Assembly: GCA_027482245.1 (NCBI GenBank) | Contig: JAIXWG010000057.1 | Span: forward strand, 1-38,548 | Direction of reading: 5' to 3' | From: Acetobacteraceae bacterium | GTDB taxonomy: Bacteria > Pseudomonadota > Alphaproteobacteria > Acetobacterales > Acetobacteraceae | Length of the DNA stretch: 38,548 nt | Shown: one piece after another, positions 6,871 through 14,996 of the stretch | How the letters are laid out: each line of letters opens with the position of its first letter | Position numbering within the stretch: the first letter of the stretch is position 1 | The notes under the pieces: model-generated | Told to the model about the DNA's origin: nothing | Seen by the model: only the letters and a program-made list of their open reading frames with translations | The model's database searches: none | Made by a program: the position numbers and the translations under genes

Positions 6871-8151
6871 TCAGAGTTCGACCAGGCCCCGCGGCAGGCC
6901 GGCGCCGGCCAGCGTCTCCGCGCCCGTCTCGGTGATCAGCAGCATGTCCTCCACGATGAAGCCGCCGATGCCGTCGAGGTACCAGGGCAGCTCGAAGGCC
7001 ATGACCATGCCGGGTTCCAGCACCACGTCGCTGTCGGCGGCGGTAAAGGGCCATTCCTCGGACCAGATGGAGGCGCCGAGGCCGTGCCCGAAATGGCCGC
7101 GGGCGTAGCTGGGGAAGCCGGCGTCGCGCACCACGCGCAGGCAGGTTGCGTGGATTGTCGCCAGTGCGGTGCCGGGGCTGAACAGGGCGCGGCCGGCTTC
7201 GAAGGCGTCAAGCAAGGGGGCGAACACCTCCCGCGCCAGGCGGGGGGCGGGGCCGAGGGTGAAGGTGCGGCCGAGATCCGCCGAATAGCCGCCGACGACG
7301 GCGCCGACATCGACCTTCACGACATCGCCGCGCTGTACGCCACCGGGGGAGGACCAGGGGGAGGTGCCGAAGCCGACATATTCCCAGGCCGTCAGCGGCG
7401 CGGTGGCGGCGCCGCCATGCTGCTGCACCAGGTCGAGGAAATGGCGGCCGAGTTCGGGCCGCGTCGCGCCCTCCCGGATCGCGGGGATGAAGGCCGTAAG
7501 CGCCGCTTCGGTGATGGCGCCGGCCTGGCGGAGCAGGGCGATCTCCGCCGGTGACTTATGGGACCGGAGGCGGTCGAGCAGCAGCGAGGCATCGCTGATG
7601 CGCGCGGGCGCGATCGCGGCCTCCAGCGCCAGCAGGTCGGTGGCGGGCACCGCGGAAAGCTCGACCCCGATGCGCACGGCGGCGAGGCGCTGGTCGGCCA
7701 GCAGGGCGCGGAGCTGCGCCAGCGCGGCTTCCCGGTCGAAGGTGGAGGGGCGGGCGAAGTCAGCGGGGCGGTCCGCGGTGGCGGCGGCGACGAGCTCGGC
7801 CGCGCTGGTACCCTCCCGCATCACGGCACGGAGCGACAGCGCCTCCGGCCAGATGGCGTGGGTGCGGAGCGGCGCGCAGCCCGCGGCCAGCGCGGCCGGC
7901 GCGAAGAGGTCGCTGGCCACGGCGCCGACGGGGGACGCGGGATCGGCGGGGATGACGGCCATGGCGGCGCCGAGCCGTCGCCAGCCCGCCGCGACGCCGG
8001 CGGGGGCGCCCGTCGCCCAGAGGAAGAACTCCGGCGAGATGACCAGCAGGGCATCGAGCCCCGCTGCTTCCATCATCCGCGCCGCGCGGGCGCGATCGAC
8101 ATGTCCTGGCATCGGGCCATGGCAGGGGCCGCGTGACCGATTGTCAATCAT
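6871..8151 (-). CDS. M24 family metallopeptidase (Xaa-Pro aminopeptidase/prolidase-like)
   Basis: A 426-residue pita-bread-fold protein. The N-terminal creatinase-like domain (about residues 20-180) is followed by the M24 catalytic domain. Five metal ligands are recognisable: two Asp in VKVDVGAVVGGYSADLGRTF, a His in GHFGHGLG, a Glu in MAFELPWYL and a Glu in FIVEDMLL. Most members cleave Xaa-Pro bonds with two metal ions, but the family includes creatinase and other non-peptidases, and the substrate cannot be read here. Two starts are possible: ATG at 8151 with AGGGG about 10 bases upstream, or ATG at 8112 (MPGHVDRAR), which fits family length better. It is divergent from the TRAP genes, 46 bases away, so a peptide-derived or amino-acid-like TRAP substrate is conceivable. 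Confidence 0.85.
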   Translation of the reverse strand: MIDNRSRGPCHGPMPGHVDRARAARMMEAAGLDALLVISPEFFLWATGAPAGVAAGWRRLGAAMAVIPADPASPVGAVASDLFAPAALAAGCAPLRTHAIWPEALSLRAVMREGTSAAELVAAATADRPADFARPSTFDREAALAQLRALLADQRLAAVRIGVELSAVPATDLLALEAAIAPARISDASLLLDRLRSHKSPAEIALLRQAGAITEAALTAFIPAIREGATRPELGRHFLDLVQQHGGAATAPLTAWEYVGFGTSPWSSPGGVQRGDVVKVDVGAVVGGYSADLGRTFTLGPAPRLAREVFAPLLDAFEAGRALFSPGTALATIHATCLRVVRDAGFPSYARGHFGHGLGASIWSEEWPFTAADSDVVLEPGMVMAFELPWYLDGIGGFIVEDMLLITETGAETLAGAGLPRGLVEL

Positions 8152-8197
8152 CCCGCGCGACCCCTATCGTCGCCCGAACGGGATGGGAGAGCGTGCG

Positions 8198-9202
8198 ATG
8201 AAGCGGTTCGTGCTGGGCGCCCTGGCGGCGCTGATGGCGGGCGGGGCGCAGGCGCAGACGACGGAATGGCGCTTCCATAACAGCTACGCGCCGACGCGCA
8301 TCGAGAGCCAGCACGCGCGGGAACTGGCCGCCGATCTCCGCACGCGGACCAATGGGCGCTTCGTCCTCAATGTCTTCGAGGGCAATGCGATGAACCTGCG
8401 GGATGCGGACGCGCTGCGGACCATGCAGGGCGGCACGCCGGAGATCAGCTTCATCTGGCCGCCCTTCCTCGGGCGCGACGACGCGGCCATGTCCTCCATC
8501 CTGGTGTTCGGGCTGATCCGCAATGCGGCGGAACTGAACCGCGTGATGCCGGCGCTGCAGCAGAGCCTGAACGAGGGCGTGCGCCGCTGGAACATCGAGC
8601 CGGTGGGCTACATGCAGCTCGGCCTGCTGGATGCGGCGATCTTCTGCCGCAGCCCGGTGCGGAGCCTGGATGAGCTGCGCCGCGTGAAGCTGCGCGTGGG
8701 GTCGCGGGAGCAGGTGGAGACGTTCCGCACGCTCGGCGTCGCGGCGCAGATCGTGCCGCAGCAGGAGCTGTACAGCGCGATGCAGACGGGCGTCGTCGAT
8801 TGCGCGCTCTACCCGCCGCGCATCGTGCACACGATCAGCCTGCAGGAAGTCGCGAAGCACGCGACCAGCACCGGCTTCGCCTTCCCGCCCACGCCCTACA
8901 TCATCCTGGCGCACCAGGCGCGCTTCCGGGCGCTGAGTGCCGAGAACCGCACGGCGCTGCAGCAGGCGACCGCCGCGATGGAACAGCGCAGCGCGCGGTT
9001 CGAACAGGATGCGGCGGATGACGAGGCCGCGCGCGTGCGGCTGCGTGAGGCCGGCGTGACCTTCCACCCCACCTTCACCGAGGCCGAGCAGCAGGCGATC
9101 CGCACCGCGGCGCTCAACACCTGGGACACGCTGATGAAGGAAGCGGGCGGGCAGGGCCCGGCCTGGCGCGCGCGCATCCAGTCCGCGCTGACCGGGAACT
9201 GA
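8198..9202 (+). CDS. TRAP transporter solute-binding subunit (DctP family)
   Basis: The periplasmic receptor of a TRAP system, 334 residues. The signal peptide MKRFVLGALAALMAGGAQA ends at a good signal peptidase I site after residue 19. The mature part shows the family pattern: EWRFHNSYAP at the start, FVLNVFEGNAMN, then LRRVKLRVGSREQVETF with the conserved Arg that normally pairs with the ligand carboxylate, and AMQTGVVDCALYPP. The substrate is likely an organic acid but cannot be named. GGGAGA at 8185-8190 supports the start. Its stop overlaps the start of the Q subunit (TGATG), so translation is coupled. Confidence 0.9.
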   Translation: MKRFVLGALAALMAGGAQAQTTEWRFHNSYAPTRIESQHARELAADLRTRTNGRFVLNVFEGNAMNLRDADALRTMQGGTPEISFIWPPFLGRDDAAMSSILVFGLIRNAAELNRVMPALQQSLNEGVRRWNIEPVGYMQLGLLDAAIFCRSPVRSLDELRRVKLRVGSREQVETFRTLGVAAQIVPQQELYSAMQTGVVDCALYPPRIVHTISLQEVAKHATSTGFAFPPTPYIILAHQARFRALSAENRTALQQATAAMEQRSARFEQDAADDEAARVRLREAGVTFHPTFTEAEQQAIRTAALNTWDTLMKEAGGQGPAWRARIQSALTGN

Positions 9203-9696
9203 TGAACGCCATCGATCGCGGGCTGCTGCTGGCGACGCGGGGATTGCTCGCGCTGTCGGCGGCGTGCTGCGCGGCGATCCTCGGGCTGGTCGTCGCGGCG
9301 GTGGTGATGCGCTACGCCGTCGCGGCACCCTTCCGGTTCACGGAGGAATTGTCGGGGCTGCTGCTCTCCGCCATGGCGTTCCTCGCGCTGCCCTTCGCGA
9401 TGGCGGGGAATGCGAACATCCGGGTGACGCTGGTGACGGACAAGCTGCCGCCGCTGGGCAGGCGCGTTGCCTGGTTCCTCGGCCAATGCATCATGGTGGC
9501 CTTCTGCGCGGTCTTCGCGTGGGAGGGCTGGGCGATCGCGGACTTCACGCTGATGCTGAAGCTGATGAGCGAGCAGTCGCGGCTGCCGCTCGGCCCCTGG
9601 GTGCTGCTGATGCCCGTCAGCGTCGGGCTGACGGGGCTGGTGGCGGCCTGGGTCGCGTTGCGGCCCCCGCCGGATGAGAAGGCGGCCCATCTGTGA
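9202..9696 (+). CDS. TRAP transporter small membrane subunit (DctQ family)
   Basis: A 164-residue protein with four hydrophobic segments at about residues 15-38, 45-66, 88-110 and 132-150. The motif AAVVMRYAVAAPFRFTEELSG in the first third is typical of DctQ, where it helps join the P and M subunits. It overlaps the upstream binding-protein gene by one base and the downstream M-subunit gene by four (GTGA), an arrangement that keeps subunit ratios fixed. Confidence 0.9.
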   Translation: MNAIDRGLLLATRGLLALSAACCAAILGLVVAAVVMRYAVAAPFRFTEELSGLLLSAMAFLALPFAMAGNANIRVTLVTDKLPPLGRRVAWFLGQCIMVAFCAVFAWEGWAIADFTLMLKLMSEQSRLPLGPWVLLMPVSVGLTGLVAAWVALRPPPDEKAAHL

Positions 9697-10982
9697 TCTG
9701 GACCACGCTGCTGGGGATGCTGACGGCCACCGTGCTGTCCGGCGCCGTGCTGGGCGCGGCGCTGGGGCTGACGGGCTTCGCCATCCTGCATTTCTTCGCC
9801 GGCGGATCGACGCGCATCGGCGTGCAGACGGTGTGGAACACGCTGAACGAGTTCACGCTGACGGCGATTCCGCTGTTCATCCTGCTCGGCGAGTTGCTGG
9901 TGGCCTCCGGCCTGGCGCGTGGTGTCTATCGCGCCATGGCGCCCTTCTTCGGGCGGCTGCCGGGGGGCCTGCTGCACACCAACATCGCGGTCTGCACCGT
10001 CTTCGGCGCGGTGTCAGGATCGTCCATGTCCGTCGCCGCCGCGGTCGGGTCGGTCGCGTATCCCGAGTTGAAGTCGCGCGGCTATGACCGGGCGCAGACG
10101 GTGGGGACGCTGGCGGCGGGTGGGACGCTCGGCCTGCTGATCCCGCCGTCGCTCTCGCTGCTGATCTATGGCGCGCTGACGGATACCTCCATCGGGCGCT
10201 TGTTCATCGCAGGCGTGCTGCCGGGCCTGATGATGGCGGCGATCTTCATGGGCTGGATCGTCTTCGCCGCGCTGCGCAACCCCGCCATCGCGCCGGAGGA
10301 GAAGCGCGTGGCGATCGGGGAGGCGTTGCGGGGATTGCCGGCGTTGCTGCCGCTGCTGGTGCTGATCGTGGCCGTGCTGGGCAGCCTCTTCGCCGGGCTG
10401 GCAACGCCGACGGAAGCGGCCGGCGTCGGCGTGGCGGCGGCGGCGATCCTGGGCTTCACCATCGGCGACCTGACGCTGCGCGGCGTGGGGGTGGCGTTGA
10501 TCGGCACGGTGCGGACCTTCGCGGTGATCGCGATGGTTTTCGTGGGCGCGCTGGTGCTGGCGCAGGCGATCAGCCTGCTCGGCCTGCCGCAGCAGATGCT
10601 GGCGGTCGTGTCGGAGTGGGGGCTTTCGAAGTGGCTGCTGCTGCTGGTCGTGGTGGTGGTCTACCTGATCCTCGGCTGCTTCTTCGACGGCCTGTCGATG
10701 ATGATCATGACGCTGCCGCTGGTGTTTCCGCTGCTGACCGGCGTGGGGTTCGATCCGGTGTGGCTGGGCGTCGTCGTCACCATCATGATCGAGGTCGGGA
10801 TGCTGACGCCGCCCGTCGGCATGAACCTGTTCGTGCTGGTCGGCATCACGGGTGGCGAGGTGAAGCTGGGCGAGGCCGCGGTGGCTGCCCTGCCCTACTG
10901 GATCGCGTTGTTGCTGGGCGTGCTTCTTCTATGCCTCTTCCCCGGGGTGGCTCTTTTCCTCCCCAGTCTCGCCTTCGGTTGA
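9693..10982 (+). CDS. TRAP transporter large permease subunit (DctM family)
   Basis: A 429-residue polytopic inner-membrane protein that carries out Na+- or H+-coupled import. Family signatures are GAVSGSSMSVAAAVGSVAYP near residues 105-124, GGTLGLLIPPSLSLLIYG near 147-165 and, in the second half, GMLTPPVGMNLFVLVGITGG. The translation starts with GTG at 9693, overlapping the Q-subunit stop by 4 bases. The C-terminus ends in LFPGVALFLPSLAFG, as is usual for the family. A 55-bp double hairpin begins at the first base after the stop codon and probably terminates the operon. Confidence 0.93.
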   Translation: MIWTTLLGMLTATVLSGAVLGAALGLTGFAILHFFAGGSTRIGVQTVWNTLNEFTLTAIPLFILLGELLVASGLARGVYRAMAPFFGRLPGGLLHTNIAVCTVFGAVSGSSMSVAAAVGSVAYPELKSRGYDRAQTVGTLAAGGTLGLLIPPSLSLLIYGALTDTSIGRLFIAGVLPGLMMAAIFMGWIVFAALRNPAIAPEEKRVAIGEALRGLPALLPLLVLIVAVLGSLFAGLATPTEAAGVGVAAAAILGFTIGDLTLRGVGVALIGTVRTFAVIAMVFVGALVLAQAISLLGLPQQMLAVVSEWGLSKWLLLLVVVVVYLILGCFFDGLSMMIMTLPLVFPLLTGVGFDPVWLGVVVTIMIEVGMLTPPVGMNLFVLVGITGGEVKLGEAAVAALPYWIALLLGVLLLCLFPGVALFLPSLAFG

Positions 10983-11037
10983 GGCGGGGTCCGGGGGGCG
11001 CCACGCCCCCCGGCGGAGCGCGAGGCAGCGCCTCGCA
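10983..11037. repeat. 55-bp double-hairpin repeat, copy 1 (likely bidirectional terminator)
   Basis: It fills exactly the gap between the convergent TRAP M-subunit gene and the flavoprotein gene. Hairpin A is a 10-bp perfect stem CCGGGGGGCG (10991-11000) with CGCCCCCCGG (11004-11013) and a CCA loop. Hairpin B is GCGAGGC-AGC-GCCTCGC (11020-11036). A copy with 53 of 55 bases identical is at 19005-19059. Neither hairpin has a T-run, so termination is inferred from position and stem strength. Confidence 0.8.
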
Positions 11038-12645
11038 TCAATTGCGTGTTGCCAGTCGTTGCCCCGCCACGAACCCCCAGGTCATGTAGGGCCCGATCGT
11101 CGTCCCCGTCCCCACGCCGCGCGTGCCGAGCGGGTTGGCCGATGACGACCCCGCCGCGAACAACCCCGCGATGACGCTGCCATCGGGACGCAAGACTTCC
11201 GCGTGTTCGTTGGTGCGCGGCCCGCCCTTGGTGCCGAGGATGGAGCGGTTGAAGGGCATGGCGAGGAAAGGCGTACGTTCGATCGCTTCCAGCCCGCCGC
11301 GGCGGCGCTTGTCGCCGGAGGCCGCGGCATCGGCCGCGGAGGGGCGGCCGAAATCGGCGTCCTTCTGCGCCGCGCAATGGGCGTTGTAGCGGGCGACGGT
11401 TTCCGTCAGCGCCGTTGCGTCGAGCCCGGTCTGTTGCGCCAGGTCCGCGATGCTGTCGGCGCGCTTCAGCCAAGTGGGATCGGCGCGGGCACCCCAGCGG
11501 GCGGGCGGCAGGCGGTCCAGCAGGCGGGCGTCGCTGATGACCCAGCAGGGCAGCTGCACCGGGTTGCCGTCGGCGTCACGCTCATCCATCGATTCACCGA
11601 TGTTGAAGCGCAGCTCGTTGGCGAAGCGGCGGGCGTGGCGGTTGACGATGATGGCGTTGGGTTCGGTGTGGAAGGGCACGGGGCGGGCCATGAGGCGGCC
11701 GTGCAGCGTGGTGGGGACGGAGGGTGTCAGCGTCGCCTGGTCCATATGCGCCAGCGCCGCGCCGGCTTCTTCCGCCATGCGATGGCCATCGCCCTCATTG
11801 CCCGGCGGGCTGCCGAGATAGTCGATCGCGCCGGGGAAGTGCTGCGCCAGCAATGCACGATCCCATTCGAAGCCGCCGGTCGCGATCACCACGCCGCGTG
11901 TTGCGCTGACGCGGTGGCGGGCGCCGCGCTGTTCGACGATGGCGCCTGTGATGGCGCCGGTCTCGTCGCGCGTGAGTTCGACGGCGCGGGCTTCGGTTTC
12001 CACGCGCACGCCCGCATCCAGGCAGCCGCGCAGCAACCCCGTGACCAGCGCCGTGCCCTTGCCGCGCGTGTTGGTCAGGATGCGCCAGAGCAGCCGTGGC
12101 CAGAGCTGCCAGGCGGTGCGGAAGGGGTGATGGTAGAGGTCGGTCTCGACCGCCTCGTGATAGGTGAACAACTCCGGGATGGTCGATTTCCGGATGCGGA
12201 AGGCGAACCGCCCGGCCTTCCAGCGCGACAGAGGCAGGGGGGAGAGCATTCGCCCGCGCTTCTTGGCGCCGGGCAGGTCGCGCAGCGGGTCCGGTTCCGG
12301 CGTCAGCGCGAAGCGCAGCGGCGAGCTTTCTTCAATGAAGCGCAGCATTCTCGGCGAGGCTTCGACCAGGCGTTGCCAGAGGGCATCCTCGGTGTCCGCC
12401 CAGCCTTCGGGCGCGGCGGCGCGGATGTAGGCGAGCGCGTCGGCTTCGCTGTCCTCGATGCCCGCCGCGGCGGCGTGGTGGTTGGCGGGGATCCAGGTGC
12501 CGGCGCCGGACATGGCGCTGGTGCCGCCCAGGCGGTCCGTCTTCTCCAGCACCGTCACGCGCAGCCCGGCCTTCGCGGCGGTCAGCGCCGCCGTCAGCCC
12601 CGCGGCGCCGGAGCCGAGGATGAGGGCATCCGTCTCGCGGTTCAT
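11038..12645 (-). CDS. FAD-binding oxidoreductase (fumarate reductase/3-ketosteroid dehydrogenase type)
   Basis: A 535-residue flavoprotein. It opens with the dinucleotide-binding motif LILGSGAAGLTAALTAAKAG (residues 8-27), then VLEKTDRLGGTSAMSGAGTW. The C-terminus has ANPLGTRGVGTGTTIGPYMT, which closes the FAD site in the fumarate reductase/KstD superfamily. Members add or remove hydrogen across activated C=C bonds; the substrate is unknown. No signal peptide is visible, so it is probably cytoplasmic. It is the last gene of a three-gene minus-strand operon: its ATG overlaps the Bug-protein stop (ATGA). Annotation as a urocanate- or succinate-type enzyme would be over-reach. Confidence 0.85.
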   Translation of the reverse strand: MNRETDALILGSGAAGLTAALTAAKAGLRVTVLEKTDRLGGTSAMSGAGTWIPANHHAAAAGIEDSEADALAYIRAAAPEGWADTEDALWQRLVEASPRMLRFIEESSPLRFALTPEPDPLRDLPGAKKRGRMLSPLPLSRWKAGRFAFRIRKSTIPELFTYHEAVETDLYHHPFRTAWQLWPRLLWRILTNTRGKGTALVTGLLRGCLDAGVRVETEARAVELTRDETGAITGAIVEQRGARHRVSATRGVVIATGGFEWDRALLAQHFPGAIDYLGSPPGNEGDGHRMAEEAGAALAHMDQATLTPSVPTTLHGRLMARPVPFHTEPNAIIVNRHARRFANELRFNIGESMDERDADGNPVQLPCWVISDARLLDRLPPARWGARADPTWLKRADSIADLAQQTGLDATALTETVARYNAHCAAQKDADFGRPSAADAAASGDKRRRGGLEAIERTPFLAMPFNRSILGTKGGPRTNEHAEVLRPDGSVIAGLFAAGSSSANPLGTRGVGTGTTIGPYMTWGFVAGQRLATRN

Positions 12646-13595
12646 TCGGCGCGAATGCCGCCGGCGCGCACGACCTCTCCCCAGCGGCGATATTCCTCCG
12701 TGAAGAGGGTCGCGAAGGCGGCGGGGTCGCGGGCGGCGCGGACCAGGCCGAAGCCCGTGATGCGCGCGGCGATGGCGGGATCGGCCAGCGCTTCCGCCAG
12801 CAGGCGACGCAGACGATCCACGCCGGAAGCCGGCACGGCCTTGTTGGCGAACAGCGCCTGCCAGCCATCGGCCTCCACGTCCCGCACGCCCTGCTCGGCC
12901 AGGGTCGGCACCTCCGGCAGCGCCTCCAGCCGCGCGGGGCCGAGCACGGCGAGCGCGCGCAGCCTTCCGTCGCGGATCAGCGGCAAAGCGGAGGAGAGGG
13001 AGGCGAAGGAGAAGCCGATATTGCCGGCGACAAGGTCCGGCAGCATCTGGCCCTCTCCCCGATAGGCCACCGATTCCACCGCCGCGCCGGTGCGGGTGCG
13101 GAAGACCTCGATCGCGAGGTGGGAGAGCGTGCCGCTGCCGCTGTTGCCGGCATTCAGCGGCTGCGCGCGCGATGCGGCCACCAGGCCCGGCAGGTCCCGC
13201 AGCGGCGAGGCGGCGGGCACCACCAGCACGAAGGGCGCGGAGGCGACGAGGCCGACGGGCACGAAATCCGTGGTGACGTCATAGCCCACGGGCTGCGTCG
13301 CCAGATGCGGCACGATGGTCATGCTGACGCTGCCGAGCAGCAGCGTGTGCGCATCCGTGCTGGCGGCGGCGACGCGCGTGCCGATCATGCCGCCGGCGCC
13401 GGCATGGTTCTCCACGATACAGGGCTGGCCAAGGCGCGGCGTGACGAATTCCGCCAGCATGCGCGCCAGGATGTCCGCGGGACCGCCCGGCGCAAAGGGG
13501 ACGATGAGGCGCACGGGCCGCGTCGGCCAGGCTGGCTGGGCGAGTGCGGGCGTGGCGAGCAGCAGCGCGGGCAGGGCGCGGCGCGTCAGGTTCAT
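12642..13595 (-). CDS. tripartite tricarboxylate transporter receptor, Bug/TctC family
   Basis: A 317-residue periplasmic binding protein. The signal peptide MNLTRRALPALLLATPALA is followed by the family opening WPTRPVRLIVPFAPGGPADILARMLA. Other signatures are LGQPCIVENHAGAGGMIGT, FVPVGLVASAPFVLVV and LPEVPTLAEQG. The start at 13595 is preferred because GAGGAGG lies about 8 bases upstream; an ATG six codons earlier overlaps the preceding gene's stop (ATGA) but has no comparable ribosome site. No TctA/TctB permease is in the window, so it is an orphan receptor, as is common in Bug-rich genomes. Its neighbours are two flavoproteins, suggesting the ligand is their substrate or a relative (inferred). 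Confidence 0.9.
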   Translation of the reverse strand: MNLTRRALPALLLATPALAQPAWPTRPVRLIVPFAPGGPADILARMLAEFVTPRLGQPCIVENHAGAGGMIGTRVAAASTDAHTLLLGSVSMTIVPHLATQPVGYDVTTDFVPVGLVASAPFVLVVPAASPLRDLPGLVAASRAQPLNAGNSGSGTLSHLAIEVFRTRTGAAVESVAYRGEGQMLPDLVAGNIGFSFASLSSALPLIRDGRLRALAVLGPARLEALPEVPTLAEQGVRDVEADGWQALFANKAVPASGVDRLRRLLAEALADPAIAARITGFGLVRAARDPAAFATLFTEEYRRWGEVVRAGGIRAE

Positions 13596-13609
13596 CGTCG
13601 TCTTCCTCC

Positions 13610-14884
13610 TCATGGCAGATGGGCGCCGCCTTCCCGCAGCGCGGCCTGCAGCGCGGCCACGTCGCAGGATGCCGGCGCGGCGTTGCCGCGCGCGGCCATG
13701 GCGGCAGCGATGCCCGCGGCCTGGCCGATGGCCATCACCGTCGGCATCACGCGCGTCGCCGCATGGGCCTTGTGGGTGGCGGAGATGCCGCGCCCCGCGA
13801 CCAGCGCATTGTCGAAGCCGATGGGCAGCAGGGACCGCAGCGGAATGGCGTAGGCGTGGTCCTCGCCGAAGCCTTCGAAGTGCAGGCCGGCGCCCTTGGC
13901 GGGGTGGATGTCCATGGGATAGGCGCCCCAGGCGATCCTGTCCGGGAAGGGCGTCGCGGCGCGCAGCTCCTCCTCCGCCAGCACGTGCTCGCCACGAATG
14001 CGGCGGCTTTCGCGCACGCCGATCTGCGGCGCGAAGGCCACCAGGCGCCCGGCCGCGCAGCCCGGCACGCGATCCCGCAGGAAGGCGCTGGCGGCGAGGG
14101 ACTGGCGGCGTCCTTCCACCTCGGCCTCGGAGAGCGCCAGCGGGTCCGTGGCATCGAAGGCTAGGCGGCCGATGTTGAACCAGGCGTCGTGCGTGCCCTC
14201 GATCCGGCTGGCATGCAGCGCGGCGCGGGCCAGGCTTCCATCCGCCACGCCCTGGCGGGACAGGGCGGCCAGGTCCTGTGGCGAGAGCGCATCGAAGACA
14301 TCAAGATCGATGGGCCCGAAGCGGAACATGGCGGTGGCGGGCTGCATCGCCTGGCCTGCATCGAGCGGCAGGAAATCGGCGCCGAGGCGCGCGAGCAGGT
14401 CGAGATCGCCCGAGGCATCGATGCCGATGCGCGGCAGTACGCGCCAGACACCGGCCTTGGTGAGCAGATCGACGGAGGTGATGGTGCCGCCCTGGCGTTC
14501 GGCGCCGAGGATGGAGGCATGAAACAGCAGCCGCACGCCGGCTTCCTGCGCCAGGCCATCCAGCACGGGCTTCAGCACTTCCGGGTCGTAGCAGACGCGG
14601 TCCATGCGGTGGCCGGTGGACATGGTGAAATACGAATGGCCGTCGCTGGCGCCGAGCGCCATGAGGCGCTCCACCACCTCCTCCGCAATGCCGGCGACGA
14701 CGCGGCGGCCGGCGGCGGTCTCCCACCCCACGAACTGGCCGACGGCGGCGGCGGTGGCGGCGCCGCCGAGGAAGCCCCAGCGTTCCACCAGCAGCACATC
14801 GGCCCCCGCCCGCGCCGCCGCGATGGCCGCCACCGTGCCCGCCATGCCGCCACCCGCGACCAGCACATCCGCCTGCATGTCCAT
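13610..14884 (-). CDS. FAD-dependent oxidoreductase (FAD_oxidored family)
   Basis: A 424-residue protein starting MDMQADVLVAGGGMAGTVAA, a Rossmann FAD-binding motif at once, followed by VLLVERWGFLGGAATAAAVG. The middle part has GIDASGDLDLLARLGADF, and the C-terminal half FDNALVAGRGISATHKAHAA and RVMPTVMAIGQAAGIAAA. These are typical of the pfam12831-like FAD-dependent oxidoreductases, whose substrates are mostly unknown. The ATG at 14884 is chosen because the FAD motif must be near the N-terminus; the open frame upstream runs into the divergent gene. It is the promoter-proximal gene of the minus-strand operon, and its stop overlaps an ATG of the Bug gene. Confidence 0.82.
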   Translation of the reverse strand: MDMQADVLVAGGGMAGTVAAIAAARAGADVLLVERWGFLGGAATAAAVGQFVGWETAAGRRVVAGIAEEVVERLMALGASDGHSYFTMSTGHRMDRVCYDPEVLKPVLDGLAQEAGVRLLFHASILGAERQGGTITSVDLLTKAGVWRVLPRIGIDASGDLDLLARLGADFLPLDAGQAMQPATAMFRFGPIDLDVFDALSPQDLAALSRQGVADGSLARAALHASRIEGTHDAWFNIGRLAFDATDPLALSEAEVEGRRQSLAASAFLRDRVPGCAAGRLVAFAPQIGVRESRRIRGEHVLAEEELRAATPFPDRIAWGAYPMDIHPAKGAGLHFEGFGEDHAYAIPLRSLLPIGFDNALVAGRGISATHKAHAATRVMPTVMAIGQAAGIAAAMAARGNAAPASCDVAALQAALREGGAHLP

Positions 14885-14904
14885 GCGCGGCAACCTAGCC
14901 CGGA

Positions 14905-14955
14905 TTCCGCGCGAGGCCAGCCGACCCCCGGCGGGTTGACAGCCTCCGCGCGGAA
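14905..14955. promoter_or_regulatory. inverted repeat and -35 box in the divergent promoter region
   Basis: Perfect 9-bp arms TTCCGCGCG (14905-14913) and CGCGCGGAA (14947-14955) are 42 bp apart start to start, close to four helical turns. A TTGACA box for the plus strand (14936-14941) lies between them. The right arm is itself part of the palindrome TCCGCGCGGA. The site sits between two divergent operons, so one dimeric regulator could control both (inferred). Confidence 0.45.
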
Positions 14956-14996
14956 CGCCCCGATGCAGCCGCGCCGCGACAAGGAAGCCTGACCGC

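Noticed and set aside
6871..8151. DMSP lyase DddP, an M24 relative sometimes near transporters
   Set aside because: The metal-site context VDVGAVVGGYSADLGRTF fits prolidase/Xaa-Pro aminopeptidases and not the DddP pattern.
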